A DNA stretch of 64,000 bases from Lacipirellulaceae bacterium (GTDB taxonomy: Bacteria; Planctomycetota; Planctomycetia; Pirellulales; Lacipirellulaceae). Numbering within the stretch: the first letter of the stretch is position 1; each line of letters starts with the position of its first letter. Made by a program: the position numbers and the translations under genes. The stretch covers positions 1,488,001 to 1,552,000 of the forward strand of contig JAVJRG010000012.1 of the NCBI GenBank assembly GCA_040218535.1, given 5' to 3'. Positions 54,661 to 63,728 of the stretch are shown here, in pieces. Below the pieces are notes generated by a model that saw only the letters and a list, made by a program, of their open reading frames with translations, was not told the origin of the DNA and made no database searches.

Positions 54661-55824
54661 ATGTTCAGGGGCTCTGTCTTACGAAACTGTGATTGGAAGT
54701 TTGGGTTTGTGTGTGCGCTGCTTCTGTCAGCAAGCAATTCTGTCGCTCAAGAGAATGATCTGTTCGACGAGTCCGCCGTCGAGATCGAGCGGGCGGCGAA
54801 TCGAGATGAGATGAAGCGAGTTTACGACGCAGCACGTGCTGAGTCGACCAATCCCCCAGCGACCTCTTCCCGCGGCATGGTGACCCAATCACCCGCGATG
54901 CGAAAGGCGAACGAGCGTATCGATGCTGCCCTCGATCAGCCGCTGAAGACACCGCTCGACTTTATAGAAATTCCACTGAACCAGATCCTGATGAGGATTT
55001 CCGACGACTATAACATCCCCATTGTGTTTGATCTTCAAGCTCTTGAAGCTTTAGCCATCTCGGTCGAGACCGAAGTAACGACGAATCTTAGAGAGGTTTC
55101 CCTACGAACGGCCTTCGAGATCATGCTTCGGCAAGTCGAGGATCTCACTTATATGGTCGACAATGAGGTGCTGCTGATTACCAGCGAAGACGAAGCAATG
55201 CAGCGACTGGAGGTGCGCGTCTATCGCGTGGACGATCTGATCTGGGTTCCTTCGACTGGCGAACTTGATTTTGATTCCCTCATCGACATACTCGTTTCTT
55301 CGGTGGAACACGACTCTTGGATGGAAAACGGCACTGGTGATGGGGAAGTTCAGCCGTATTCCCCAGGGATGTTAGTCATCACGCAAACTCGTCGCATCCA
55401 TCAACAGATCGAGACATTGTTTTCTACCATGCGTGAGGTGAAAGCAGCCATCGAAGCCGACAGACCGGTCGCTGCTGAGGAGCCATCTAACGCGGTCCGC
55501 ACCAAGGCTTTCCGCATCCAAAACGTCTGGGGCGACGACCCCGAGCAGGGGCGCGAGGTACTTCATGAAGCGATCGCAATCTCCGTCGGGTGGGAGCAGG
55601 AGAACATCGATGAAGACGACACGTTCCTTGCCGTGTTGCCCGACCGTGTAATCGCTCGCCACATCCCAGCGGTACTCAGGCAGGTGGAAGGGACGCTCAA
55701 GCAACTCGATTACATTAAGACTAGCGGTGGTGGTACCAGCGTGTTTTTCAGTCCCTCATTGCCTCGTAAGACTGTCAATCCAGGCGGCGGTCCTTTCCAA
55801 GTTGAGGACGCGAAGCAGAAGTAA
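54661..55824 (+). CDS. Exported protein with STN/secretin-N-like domain
   Basis: The 387-residue product has a signal peptide (WKFGFVCALLLSASNSVAQ), a charged linker and an STN-like domain at about 95-175 (TPLDFIEIPLNQILMRISDDYNIPIVFD, then LREVSLRTAFEIMLRQVEDLTYMV and ITSEDEAMQRLEVRVYRVDDL). A later part (PGMLVITQTRRIHQQIETLFSTM) resembles the N1 fold. No secretin barrel follows, so it is a soluble periplasmic relative. AAGGAGG stands 7 nt before ATG 54661. Its stop TAA overlaps the ATG of the next frame (TAATG at 55822-55826). Confidence 0.74.
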   Translation: MFRGSVLRNCDWKFGFVCALLLSASNSVAQENDLFDESAVEIERAANRDEMKRVYDAARAESTNPPATSSRGMVTQSPAMRKANERIDAALDQPLKTPLDFIEIPLNQILMRISDDYNIPIVFDLQALEALAISVETEVTTNLREVSLRTAFEIMLRQVEDLTYMVDNEVLLITSEDEAMQRLEVRVYRVDDLIWVPSTGELDFDSLIDILVSSVEHDSWMENGTGDGEVQPYSPGMLVITQTRRIHQQIETLFSTMREVKAAIEADRPVAAEEPSNAVRTKAFRIQNVWGDDPEQGREVLHEAIAISVGWEQENIDEDDTFLAVLPDRVIARHIPAVLRQVEGTLKQLDYIKTSGGGTSVFFSPSLPRKTVNPGGGPFQVEDAKQK

Positions 55825-57113
55825 TGCTTTCAAGCCCAGATCAAGAAGATGTCTCGCGCAGAGACGCAAAGACGCAGAGTGCAAGTTGGTCACCGAACCC
55901 CCGCGCCTCTGCGTCTATGCGTGAGACCTTCCTTTTTGCGGTGCTGGTAAGCTTCGCCCCGCTACTCAACGCCGAAGAAACTCTCGACGGTCGCGAGGGC
56001 CGTGACTTGGCGCTCGACCGATTTCGCCCGCAGTCGCAACTCGTCTTGCCGCAGGAAACCGTCCGGCGTGCTAAGTTTCCGGTCGTCGACGTGCATGTCC
56101 ATTGCCGGCTGAAGATGCGGCAGTCGCCGGAGGTCGTCGATGAGTTCGTCCGCTTGATGGATGCACAGAACATTGCCGTGTGTGTATCGCTCGACGGTGG
56201 GCTTGGCGAAAAGTTTGAGGAACACAAGCAGTTTTTGCAGCAGCGTTACCCCAACCGTTTTGTGATCTTCGCAAACATCGATTGGATCGGCAACGGCACG
56301 CGAGAGGAGCCCGCGACGTGGGATTGCCACCGCCCCGACTTTGGCCGCCGTATGGCACTTGCACTGGCCGACGCCAAAGAACGTGGCGCTGCTGGCTTGA
56401 AAATCCATAAGATGCTAGGTCTTTACTATCGCAACCCTGATGGCTCCTACATGGCGGTAGACGATCCGCGTTGGGATCCGATTTGGGAGGCGTGTGGCGA
56501 ACTCGGTCTTCCGGTCATCATTCACACCGCTGACCCCGTGGCATTCTTTGAGCCGATTGATGCAACGAACGAGCGCTGGGAGGAACTCAACCGCCACCCG
56601 GACTGGAGCTTCGCTGGGGGCCCACCAAACAATTACGATGGTCCGGGGCATGATGAATTGCTGGAAGCGCGCAACCGGGTGATCGCTCGCCATCAGAAAA
56701 CGACTTTCATCGGCGCCCACGTCGCCAACTATCCAGAGAACTTAGCGAAGGTAGGCGAATGGCTGGATGCGTACCCAAATCTGGTGGTCGAGATTGCCGC
56801 CCGGATTGCGGAACTCGGCCGCCAACCCCGCAGCGCGAGAAAGTTTTTCCTGAAATATCAGGATCGCATCATGTTCGGCACCGACGGGCCGCGGCCTGCT
56901 GGGAGATTGCATCCGCATTGGCGGATGCTGGAGACCGATCACGAGTATTTTACCTATGCTGAAGGGCAATATCCGCCGCAGGGGATTTGGAACATTTATG
57001 GACTCGATTTGCCTGATGAGGTGCTGAGAAAGGTCTATTTTGAGAATGCTGAGAGGGTGATACCAGGTGTAGCGGATCGGCTCAAAGTAGCTCGGGCCTC
57101 CAGGCCTGAGTAG
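55824..57113 (+). CDS. Exported amidohydrolase, TIM-barrel
   Basis: The catalytic part has metal-binding HxH (VVDVHVHCRL), KIHKMLGLYY, VIIHTADPVAFF, IGAHVANYPEN and MFGTDGPRP, the pattern of the amidohydrolase_2 (ACMSD-like) family, which decarboxylates or hydrolyses small substrates. The first about 30 codons come from a palindrome (55851-55927) with the natural-looking signal peptide starting at ATG 55917 (RETFLFAVLVSFAPLLNAEE); ATG 55824 overlaps the previous stop. The last codons, VARASRPE plus stop, come from another palindrome (57088-57191). So both ends are marked by repeats. Substrate is unknown. Confidence 0.85.
   Translation: MLSSPDQEDVSRRDAKTQSASWSPNPRASASMRETFLFAVLVSFAPLLNAEETLDGREGRDLALDRFRPQSQLVLPQETVRRAKFPVVDVHVHCRLKMRQSPEVVDEFVRLMDAQNIAVCVSLDGGLGEKFEEHKQFLQQRYPNRFVIFANIDWIGNGTREEPATWDCHRPDFGRRMALALADAKERGAAGLKIHKMLGLYYRNPDGSYMAVDDPRWDPIWEACGELGLPVIIHTADPVAFFEPIDATNERWEELNRHPDWSFAGGPPNNYDGPGHDELLEARNRVIARHQKTTFIGAHVANYPENLAKVGEWLDAYPNLVVEIAARIAELGRQPRSARKFFLKYQDRIMFGTDGPRPAGRLHPHWRMLETDHEYFTYAEGQYPPQGIWNIYGLDLPDEVLRKVYFENAERVIPGVADRLKVARASRPE
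55851..55927. repeat. Palindromic element, family F, inside the 5' end of the amidohydrolase gene
   Basis: Left arm 55851-55879 (GTCTCGCGCAGAGACGCAAA...) pairs with right arm 55907-55927 (CTCTGCGTCTATGCGTGAGA...); the right arm lacks about 8 nt present in the left. Its right arm contains the candidate start ATG 55917. In the frame from 55824 it would code for an Arg/Ser-rich stretch. Confidence 0.75.
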
Positions 57114-57191
57114 CGTTGGCTGTAATTTGAAGACGTATGCAATTCTGATTGGAATGTAGGGGCCTCTGCTCAGCCCTGGAGGGCCGAGCTA
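57088..57191. repeat. Palindromic element, family G copy 1
   Basis: Left arm 57088-57110 (TAGCTCGGGCCTCCAGGCCT...) and right arm 57169-57191 (...GGAGGGCCGAGCTA) are imperfect reverse complements. The left arm encodes the C-terminal residues of the amidohydrolase and sets its stop. A second copy follows at 58898-58967. Confidence 0.82.
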
Positions 57192-57296
57192 CATGCACCT
57201 TGTTGCATCGCAGCCACCCTCGCTGGTAGACTTTGCAGTTTGTGCGCCGAGCGTGCGCCCTGCCACAGCAAACGAGCCTCTCTATTCTGATTTCTC

Positions 57297-58895
57297 ATGT
57301 CTGTCGAATCTGAAACGAAGTCCGCCGAAGAGACCACTGAAGCGACGCCTGCTGAGACATCCTCGCCCGCCAGCGAGTCAACCGCTGAAGACTCGACACA
57401 AGCCGCGGTGAATCCAGAGCAGGATTCTCCGCCAACGGAAGCTCCGCCGGCCGAGGCATCAGAGCAAGCCGACGCAACTCCGGCTGAACAATCAGCACCA
57501 AAGCGTGAGATAAAAATAGGCTCGCAGCGCGAAGGACAGTCGGCTGCTGATGCCAAGCCTAATCCGGTGACGAAGGTTTCCGAAGGGACGCCAAGCACAG
57601 AAGATCAGCGCAAGAGCTTCCCGCCGCCCAATGTGCGAGACAAACTCTCGCCCGAAATGGAAGCCGAACTCGAAGCCGCCATGGGTGGCGACTCAATGGA
57701 CGCTATCCTTGGCGACGGCTCAACCGATGCGACCGAAGAACTTGCGGCAGGCACGAAGGTCAAAGGGAAGGTTGCGAAAGTTTCCGGCGAAGACCTGTTC
57801 CTTGAAGTCCCCGGCACGCGCCACCAAGGCGTTATTCAAGTCAAACAGTTCAAAGCAGACGCCGAGGGCAAACGCGAGTTGCCTGAACCGGGCAGCCAAC
57901 TCGAAGCGATCGTCAGCAAATTCGACGCAGAGCAGGGCCTCTACGAGATGTCGCTCGCCACCGCAGCGGTCGAAGTGGGCGATTGGGATGCGGTTTCCGA
58001 AGGGCAAATCGTTGACGTGGTCGTCGACAAAGCAAACAAGGGGGGCCTCGAATGCAAAGTCAGCGGCATCCGCGGCTTCATTCCGATGGGACAGATTTCG
58101 ATCTACCGTGTCGAGAATGCCGAAGATTACGTCGGTAAGAAACTCACCTGCGTCATCAGCGAAGTCAGCCGTAAGCGGAAGAACTTGGTTCTTAGCCATC
58201 GCGCGTTGATGGAACGTGAACGCAAAGAGCAAAAAGAAAAGCTGCTCGCCGAGATCGCTCCCGGACAAATCCGCGAAGGCGTGGTTCGCAGTCTGCAAGA
58301 TTTCGGCGCGTTTGTTGACCTGGGCGGAGCCGACGGGCTCGTTCACGTAAGCCAACTCAGTTGGGACCGCATCGGCCATCCCAGCGAAGTCCTCCAAGTG
58401 GGTGAGAAGATCAAGGTGAAGGTCGAGAAGGTCAATCAGGAGACCGGCAAAATCGCCCTCAGCTACCGCGAAGCAGGCGACAACCCTTGGAGCGACGTCA
58501 GCACCAAGTACGGCATCGGCTCTAAAGTGAAGGGGGCCGTTACCAAGCTGATGCAGTTCGGCGCCTTCGTGAAATTGCAGCCGGGTGTTGAAGGGCTGAT
58601 ACACATCTCCGAACTCGGCCACGGGCGGGTTCATCGTGTGAGCGATGTCCTCAGCGAAGGCCAAGAGGTCGAAGTGCAGGTCCTCTCGGTCGATGCCGAC
58701 GCCCAGAAGATCGGCCTTTCGCTCAAGGCGCTCATGCCCAAGCCGGAGAAGCCCAAAAGCGAGAAGGAGCAGCAGGTTGAAGCCGCCATGGACGAGGCCG
58801 ATAAGCGGCCGCGTAAGAAAAAGAAGCACGACCCCAATCTCAAGGGCGGCATCGGCGGCCCCAGCGGCGGCGAGCAGTTTGGGTTGAAGTGGTAA
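57297..58895 (+). CDS. S1 RNA-binding domain protein, ribosomal protein S1-like, four S1 domains
   Basis: The 532-residue protein has an acidic low-complexity N-terminus (about 1-135, Ser/Thr/Glu/Ala-rich), then four S1 domains at about 147-215, 228-300, 318-390 and 405-475 ([51 protein letters not shown] and [28 protein letters not shown] are clear). The C-terminus is Lys-rich ([11 protein letters not shown]). Bacterial S1 proteins help mRNA reach the ribosome; six-domain forms are the rule in many bacteria, so this four-domain form may be a planctomycete or a Tex-like type. ATG 57297. The downstream stretch has palindrome copy 2. Confidence 0.89.
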   Translation: MSVESETKSAEETTEATPAETSSPASESTAEDSTQAAVNPEQDSPPTEAPPAEASEQADATPAEQSAPKREIKIGSQREGQSAADAKPNPVTKVSEGTPSTEDQRKSFPPPNVRDKLSPEMEAELEAAMGGDSMDAILGDGSTDATEELAAGTKVKGKVAKVSGEDLFLEVPGTRHQGVIQVKQFKADAEGKRELPEPGSQLEAIVSKFDAEQGLYEMSLATAAVEVGDWDAVSEGQIVDVVVDKANKGGLECKVSGIRGFIPMGQISIYRVENAEDYVGKKLTCVISEVSRKRKNLVLSHRALMERERKEQKEKLLAEIAPGQIREGVVRSLQDFGAFVDLGGADGLVHVSQLSWDRIGHPSEVLQVGEKIKVKVEKVNQETGKIALSYREAGDNPWSDVSTKYGIGSKVKGAVTKLMQFGAFVKLQPGVEGLIHISELGHGRVHRVSDVLSEGQEVEVQVLSVDADAQKIGLSLKALMPKPEKPKSEKEQQVEAAMDEADKRPRKKKKHDPNLKGGIGGPSGGEQFGLKW

Positions 58896-59235
58896 CCGTA
58901 GCTCGGGCCTCCAGGCCTGAGTTGAATTGGAAAGTGTTTGCCACTCAGGCCTGGAAGCCTGAGCTACATGCCAAATTGGCACCCTTTTCCATCGTCTTTT
59001 CCGCCTGCGAGCCAAGGGCAGACCATTTTGGCAGTCGCCCATCACAGAGCGATTTCACGTAATTGCTTATCTCATGGCAGTTTGCAGGAATTGAGGCCCT
59101 TTGGCGCGCTGATTGCTTTTCTATCTCTCTTCAAATAACTCTTACGCTCCGGCGGTTCGTAGAACCGCGGCTAGCGGAGCCGACAGCAAATTCGCTGATA
59201 GCCAACAGCAACCTTTAACAGGAGACTCCCCGCCC
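58896..59235. other. Gap between S1-domain gene and groES
   Basis: The first 75 nt hold a palindrome (58898-58967). The next about 150 nt have no recognisable gene. Just before groES, at about 59150-59184, CTCCGGCGGTTC and GAACCGCGGCTAGCGGAG can pair. I looked for a CIRCE inverted repeat (TTAGCACTC-N9-GAGTGCTAA) and did not find it; I see no clear -35/-10 pair. Confidence 0.4.
58898..58967. repeat. Palindromic element, family G copy 2
   Basis: Left arm 58898-58921 (GTAGCTCGGGCCTCCAGGCC...) and right arm 58944-58967 (CTCAGGCCTGGAAGCCTGAG...) pair with few mismatches. It starts 2 nt after the stop of the S1-domain gene and shares its arms with the element at 57088-57191. Confidence 0.84.
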
Positions 59236-59553
59236 ATGGCCGCTGCCACGAAAAAGAAGAGCAAAGTCGCTCTCCAGCCTCTCGGAGACAAAGTTGTTGT
59301 CGAACGCGATGAGTCGCTCGACACCACCGCCGGAGGCATCGTCCTACCGGATTCTGCCAAGGACAAGCCAAGCCGTGGCACAATCGTCGCCGTGGGCACT
59401 GGTAAGCTGCTCGACGACGGTAGCCGTGGCTCGCTGCAAGTGAAGAAGGGCGACCGCGTTCTCTTTACCAGCTACGCCCCCGAGACGATCACCGTCGACG
59501 ACGACGAGTTCCTGCTGATGAGCGAGAGCGATATTCTTGCTGTGATTGAGTAA
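59236..59553 (+). CDS. groES: Co-chaperonin GroES
   Basis: The 105-residue protein has the Cpn10 plan: VALQPLGDKVVVERDESLDTTAGGIVLPDSAKDKPSRG with the mobile loop, then AVGTGKLLDDGSRGSLQVKKGDRVLFTSYAPETITVDDDEFLLMSESDILAVIE. It caps the GroEL cage. AACAGGAG stands 12 nt before ATG 59236; the N-terminal 10 residues (MAAATKKKSK) are an added basic extension. The frame runs upstream to 59113 but without a family match. It forms an operon with groEL, with a palindrome in the 142-nt gap. Confidence 0.96.
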   Translation: MAAATKKKSKVALQPLGDKVVVERDESLDTTAGGIVLPDSAKDKPSRGTIVAVGTGKLLDDGSRGSLQVKKGDRVLFTSYAPETITVDDDEFLLMSESDILAVIE

Positions 59554-59569
59554 CTCATGACGCGAGATC

Positions 59570-59645
59570 AAGGCAGCCGCAACCAAACTTGGTTGCCGGA
59601 GCCTCTCTCGCAGCTCCCGGCAGCCTGTTAGGCTGCGGCTGACTT
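59570..59645. repeat. Palindromic element, family C copy 3
   Basis: Left arm about 59570-59602 (AAGGCAGCCGCAACCAAACT...) and right arm about 59613-59645 (...TTAGGCTGCGGCTGACTTA) pair imperfectly. It lies between groES and groEL. Copies with the same ends are at 26410-26504 and 53382-53512. It might affect the groES/groEL ratio by folding in the transcript. Confidence 0.8.
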
Positions 59646-59647
59646 AA

Positions 59648-61315
<1,668 letters not shown>

Positions 61316-61365
61316 GAAACGCCGCTCGCGGCGTAGCCGCAGGCTATAAAAGCTGAACGTCTCCG

Positions 61366-61395
61366 AAGCCCCGGCCGCAAGGTCGGGGCTTTTTT
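61366..61395 (+). terminator. Rho-independent terminator after groEL
   Basis: AAGCCCCGGCC and GGTCGGGGCTT around loop GCAA form a strong GC-rich stem followed by T6. It lies about 50 nt past the groEL stop, so it should end the groESL transcript. Confidence 0.85.
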
Positions 61396-61445
61396 GTGTA
61401 GGGTAGAGATGTTCTAGGCGAAATAGCTTCGTGGCAAATTATTAG

Positions 61446-61465
61446 CCCCGGCGTTTACGCCGGGG
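61446..61465. repeat. REP-like hairpin 1
   Basis: CCCCGGCG, loop TTTA, CGCCGGGG: a perfect 8-bp stem, preceded by ATTATTAG. The same TTAG foot is seen at hairpins 2 and 3. A lone matching right arm followed by CTATTAAT occurs at 61638-61654. Confidence 0.85.
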
Positions 61466-61712
61466 AGGCAAGCTGGAAATCCAGTCGTTCGAGCGGAAAG
61501 TTCAGCGTACCGGCGGCGTTTTATCGAGACCGAAATCTAGCCGCGGCCTCGTTTTGTCTAGGTTCGTGGGCGACCTCGGCAATACGCCGCCCGCAGTCGA
61601 CGTTCTCTGCTCGGTCGATGCTCTCGGATCCACGTTCACGCCGGGGCTATTAATCTAGTATGTGGTTTGTGCCTCATGGCTCGTGGATCAGTATTCCCGA
61701 GAAAATTGTTAG

Positions 61713-61732
61713 CCCCGGCATTTATGCCGGGG
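61713..61732. repeat. REP-like hairpin 2, upstream of the transposase
   Basis: CCCCGGCA, loop TTTA, TGCCGGGG: perfect 8-bp stem, preceded by TGTTAG. It lies 68 nt before the transposase start and is the mirror of hairpin 3. Confidence 0.85.
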
Positions 61733-61800
61733 TATTCTATCGACTAACAGTTCGCTAGCCCCGCTCACGGGTCTTATCTTTGTTCACGCTTGAGCCAATC

Positions 61801-62229
61801 ATGTCGCGCAACTACTACAGCGAAATCAACCTGCACATCGTTTGGCACACCAAGGAAAGTCAACCAGCCCTGATCAACGAAGTCGAGAAAGCAACTCATC
61901 AGTGCATCCGTCAACGAGTGATCGACACGCCCGACGCGTTCATTCATGAGATCGGCGGAATCAACGATCACGTTCACCTCGCCGTTACCATCGCACCGAC
62001 GATCCTGGTAAGCAATTTCATTGGTCAGCTGAAAGGTGGTTCGGGGCATGACGCGAATCAAAAGCTCGGTCGCAAAGTTATTCAGTGGCAGGCAGGCTAC
62101 GGGGTAGTGAGTTTTGGCAAGCGTGATTTGCCTTGGGTGATCAAGTATATTCGCAACCAGCGCGAACATCATCGCGTGGGTAGTATTCATCAGCGGTTGG
62201 AAACAATTGAGCAGCGAGAAGACCCGTAA
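61801..62229 (+). CDS. tnpA: IS200/RAYT-type Y1 transposase (TnpA-REP)
   Basis: The 142-residue protein belongs to the Y1_Tnp single-strand transposase family: NLHIVWHTKE strand, HUH motif NDHVHLAV (His57, His59), then WQAGYGVVSFGK and KYIRNQREHH with the likely nucleophile Tyr116. Members of the IS200 group move as single-stranded DNA by cutting at hairpins; RAYT relatives act on REP sequences. ATG 61801 is chosen (TTG 61780 extends it by 7 codons). No TnpB is nearby. The flanking hairpins make this a candidate active or domesticated REP transposase. Confidence 0.9.
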   Translation: MSRNYYSEINLHIVWHTKESQPALINEVEKATHQCIRQRVIDTPDAFIHEIGGINDHVHLAVTIAPTILVSNFIGQLKGGSGHDANQKLGRKVIQWQAGYGVVSFGKRDLPWVIKYIRNQREHHRVGSIHQRLETIEQREDP

Positions 62230-62261
62230 ACGGGCCTATTTGGTGCCGCTATCGAACTGGA

Positions 62262-62281
62262 CCCCGGCATAAATGCCGGGG
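62262..62281. repeat. REP-like hairpin 3, downstream of the transposase
   Basis: CCCCGGCA, loop TAAA, TGCCGGGG: perfect 8-bp stem, followed by CTAATAACA. On the other strand this reads TGTTATTAG before the hairpin, so it is an inverted partner of hairpin 2. The 24 nt from TTAG through the stem are identical between hairpins 2 and 3 in opposite orientation. Confidence 0.85.
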
Positions 62282-62331
62282 CTAATAACATTTCAAATTT
62301 TAGGCCAGTCTTTTCTCGCAGGAGCCTCCCC

Positions 62332-62790
62332 ATGTCCCAATTCGGCCACCTCATCCTCACCGACGAGCCCACCGTCCGCGAGGTTTGCTCAACCTGGACG
62401 CCCTCTCTGCCTGAGCCCAAGGAGGTGGAGATGAAGAACCCGTTCACGGGCGAGTTGATGAAGATCAAGACGCACTTCGCGCCGCCAGAGGGACGCAAGG
62501 CACCCGACGAGCAAGCGTCGACTGAGAGCGTCGTTGAAGCGTTTCGCGAGCAGGCGGCTCTGTGCATCGATTTCCAAGTGCATAGCCTAATGCGCAAAGA
62601 TTTCATGGACGAAAAGAAACCACTGTTCATGGGCGACCGAGATGAAGAGGGCATCACGGTCGACCTGATCCCCACGGAGTTCGAGGAGAAACTGGTCCCC
62701 TACTTCACCGAGGAACTCGGCGAGTACGCTGACCAGGCCGTGCGTCGCGAACGCGGGCTATCGTTTTTCGTGCTGATCGACGACTTCTGA
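62332..62790 (+). CDS. Conserved-looking small protein of unknown function
   Basis: The 152-residue protein starts MSQFGHLILTDEPTVREV and has an acidic, soluble composition with segments NPFTGELMKIKTHFAPPEGR, SVVEAFREQAALCIDFQVHSL and EEGITVDLIPTEFEEKLVPYF. No signal peptide or membrane segment is seen. I do not recognise the family. GCAGGAG 8 nt before ATG 62332 and normal codon use support a real gene. It follows the transposase unit (43 nt after hairpin 3) and precedes a palindrome of another family; no functional clue in the neighbours. Confidence 0.68.
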   Translation: MSQFGHLILTDEPTVREVCSTWTPSLPEPKEVEMKNPFTGELMKIKTHFAPPEGRKAPDEQASTESVVEAFREQAALCIDFQVHSLMRKDFMDEKKPLFMGDRDEEGITVDLIPTEFEEKLVPYFTEELGEYADQAVRRERGLSFFVLIDDF

Positions 62791-62838
62791 TTGCCGCTGC
62801 TGTCTCTGCGCGAAACTGATGTGGCCCACAACTTTTTT

Positions 62839-62929
62839 AGCCACAGATATTACGGATGACACGGATCATATTGGCGGGCAAGTCTGACTCCGCTCTCAAA
62901 AAATCCGTGTCATCCGTGCAATCCGTGGC
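62839..62929. repeat. Palindromic element, family H
   Basis: Left arm 62839-62866 (AGCCACAGATATTACGGATG...) and right arm 62903-62929 (...CCGTGCAATCCGTGGC) pair with few mismatches. The phrases CACAGAT and ATCCGTG are a common repeat type in environmental bacterial genomes. It lies between the unknown small gene and ybaB. Confidence 0.82.
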
Positions 62930-63016
62930 CCAAATTACGGATTGCCTCTCCAAACTGAGAGAAACCCGATACAATGCGAGCAGGACATCTAACTGATTGC
63001 GATCGAGGAGAGGGAT

Positions 63017-63391
63017 ATGCTTAAAGGACTTGGAAATCTCGCCAACTTGCCGGGGATGCTCAAACAGGCCCAAGAGATGGGCGGCAAGATGCAGGAGATG
63101 GGTGAACAGCTCAAAACCAAGCGGGTGACTGGCAACTCCGGCGGGGGGATGATCGAAGTCGAGGCCAACGGCGTGGGGGAAGTGCTTGCCGTGCGGATCG
63201 ACCCTTCGCTGATCGAGAAACAGGACAAGGAATTGATCGAAGACCTCATCCCGGCGGCCATCAATGCGGCCCAACAGAAGGCAAAGCAGCTTCACGCGGA
63301 GATGATGCAGGAGCTGACCGGCGGGATGAACATCCCCGGCTTGGGGGACGCCCTGGGCTCTCTCGGCGGTGAGGACCCGCAACAGAGCTAA
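63017..63391 (+). CDS. ybaB: YbaB/EbfC nucleoid-associated protein
   Basis: The 124-residue protein has the YbaB layout: N-terminal amphipathic helix LPGMLKQAQEMGGKMQEMGEQL, then the beta-sheet GNSGGGMIEVEANGVGEVLAVRIDPSLI and a C-terminal helix LIPAAINAAQQKAKQLHAEMM, with a Gly-rich tail. YbaB dimers bind DNA without strong sequence preference. In many bacteria it is between dnaX and recR; here those are absent and rpoN follows 337 nt later. GAGGAGAGGG lies just upstream of ATG 63017. Confidence 0.94.
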   Translation: MLKGLGNLANLPGMLKQAQEMGGKMQEMGEQLKTKRVTGNSGGGMIEVEANGVGEVLAVRIDPSLIEKQDKELIEDLIPAAINAAQQKAKQLHAEMMQELTGGMNIPGLGDALGSLGGEDPQQS

Positions 63392-63728
63392 GTCTCTCTG
63401 AGCTAAGCCCCGAAAAAGCTCTTCTCGGCAGAAAAATGCTTAGGTGTGAGACTAGGTAAAATCCCTTCTCGCCATAAAGATAGCTGTTTCATGGCCCGGT
63501 TTTTCTAGGCTTAAACCTGCTTTTCGGGGTAGAATTCGATTGGGGCTGATAGGAAAAACAAGGGGCTTCTGCGCGACAACCCTGTCGCGGCAAGTAGCAA
63601 GCGAGCCTGTTTGATCTTCGACAGGCGGCCTCGTTATGTTAATGATCCGCTCCAACGGCGAACCAAGCGGTTTGCTCCAACGTTAACACTCAAACAATAC
63701 AAGCCAGCTCAAACGGAACTGATTTCGG
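63392..63728. other. Gene-free interval before rpoN
   Basis: I see no gene or long palindrome here, apart from a few short hairpins (for example AGCCCCGAAAAAGCT near 63406). Promoter elements for rpoN should be located here; TAGAAT at about 63532 may be a -10 box but no fitting -35 is visible. Confidence 0.35.

Larger units (their letters stand above)
61316..61800. other. Gap between groEL and the transposase gene: terminator and hairpins
   Basis: It holds a short hairpin right after groEL (61322-61335 area), the groEL terminator, two complete REP-like hairpins (61446-61465 and 61713-61732), one single arm (61638-61654) and a weaker CCCGCTCACGGG-type hairpin near 61759. No protein gene is visible. 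The 61440-61654 section is framed by matching arms and may be a separate non-autonomous unit. Confidence 0.5.

Noticed and set aside
57720-59045. 441-codon open frame on the minus strand
   Set aside because: It is antisense to the four-domain S1 protein, shows no family pattern, and is explained by the codon bias of the real gene.
58970-59060. Sigma-54 promoter for groES (TTGGCAC...)
   Set aside because: TTGGCAC occurs, but the -12 GC is not at the required distance.
59100-59235. CIRCE (HrcA) operator before groES
   Set aside because: The TTAGCACTC-N9-GAGTGCTAA pattern is not present.
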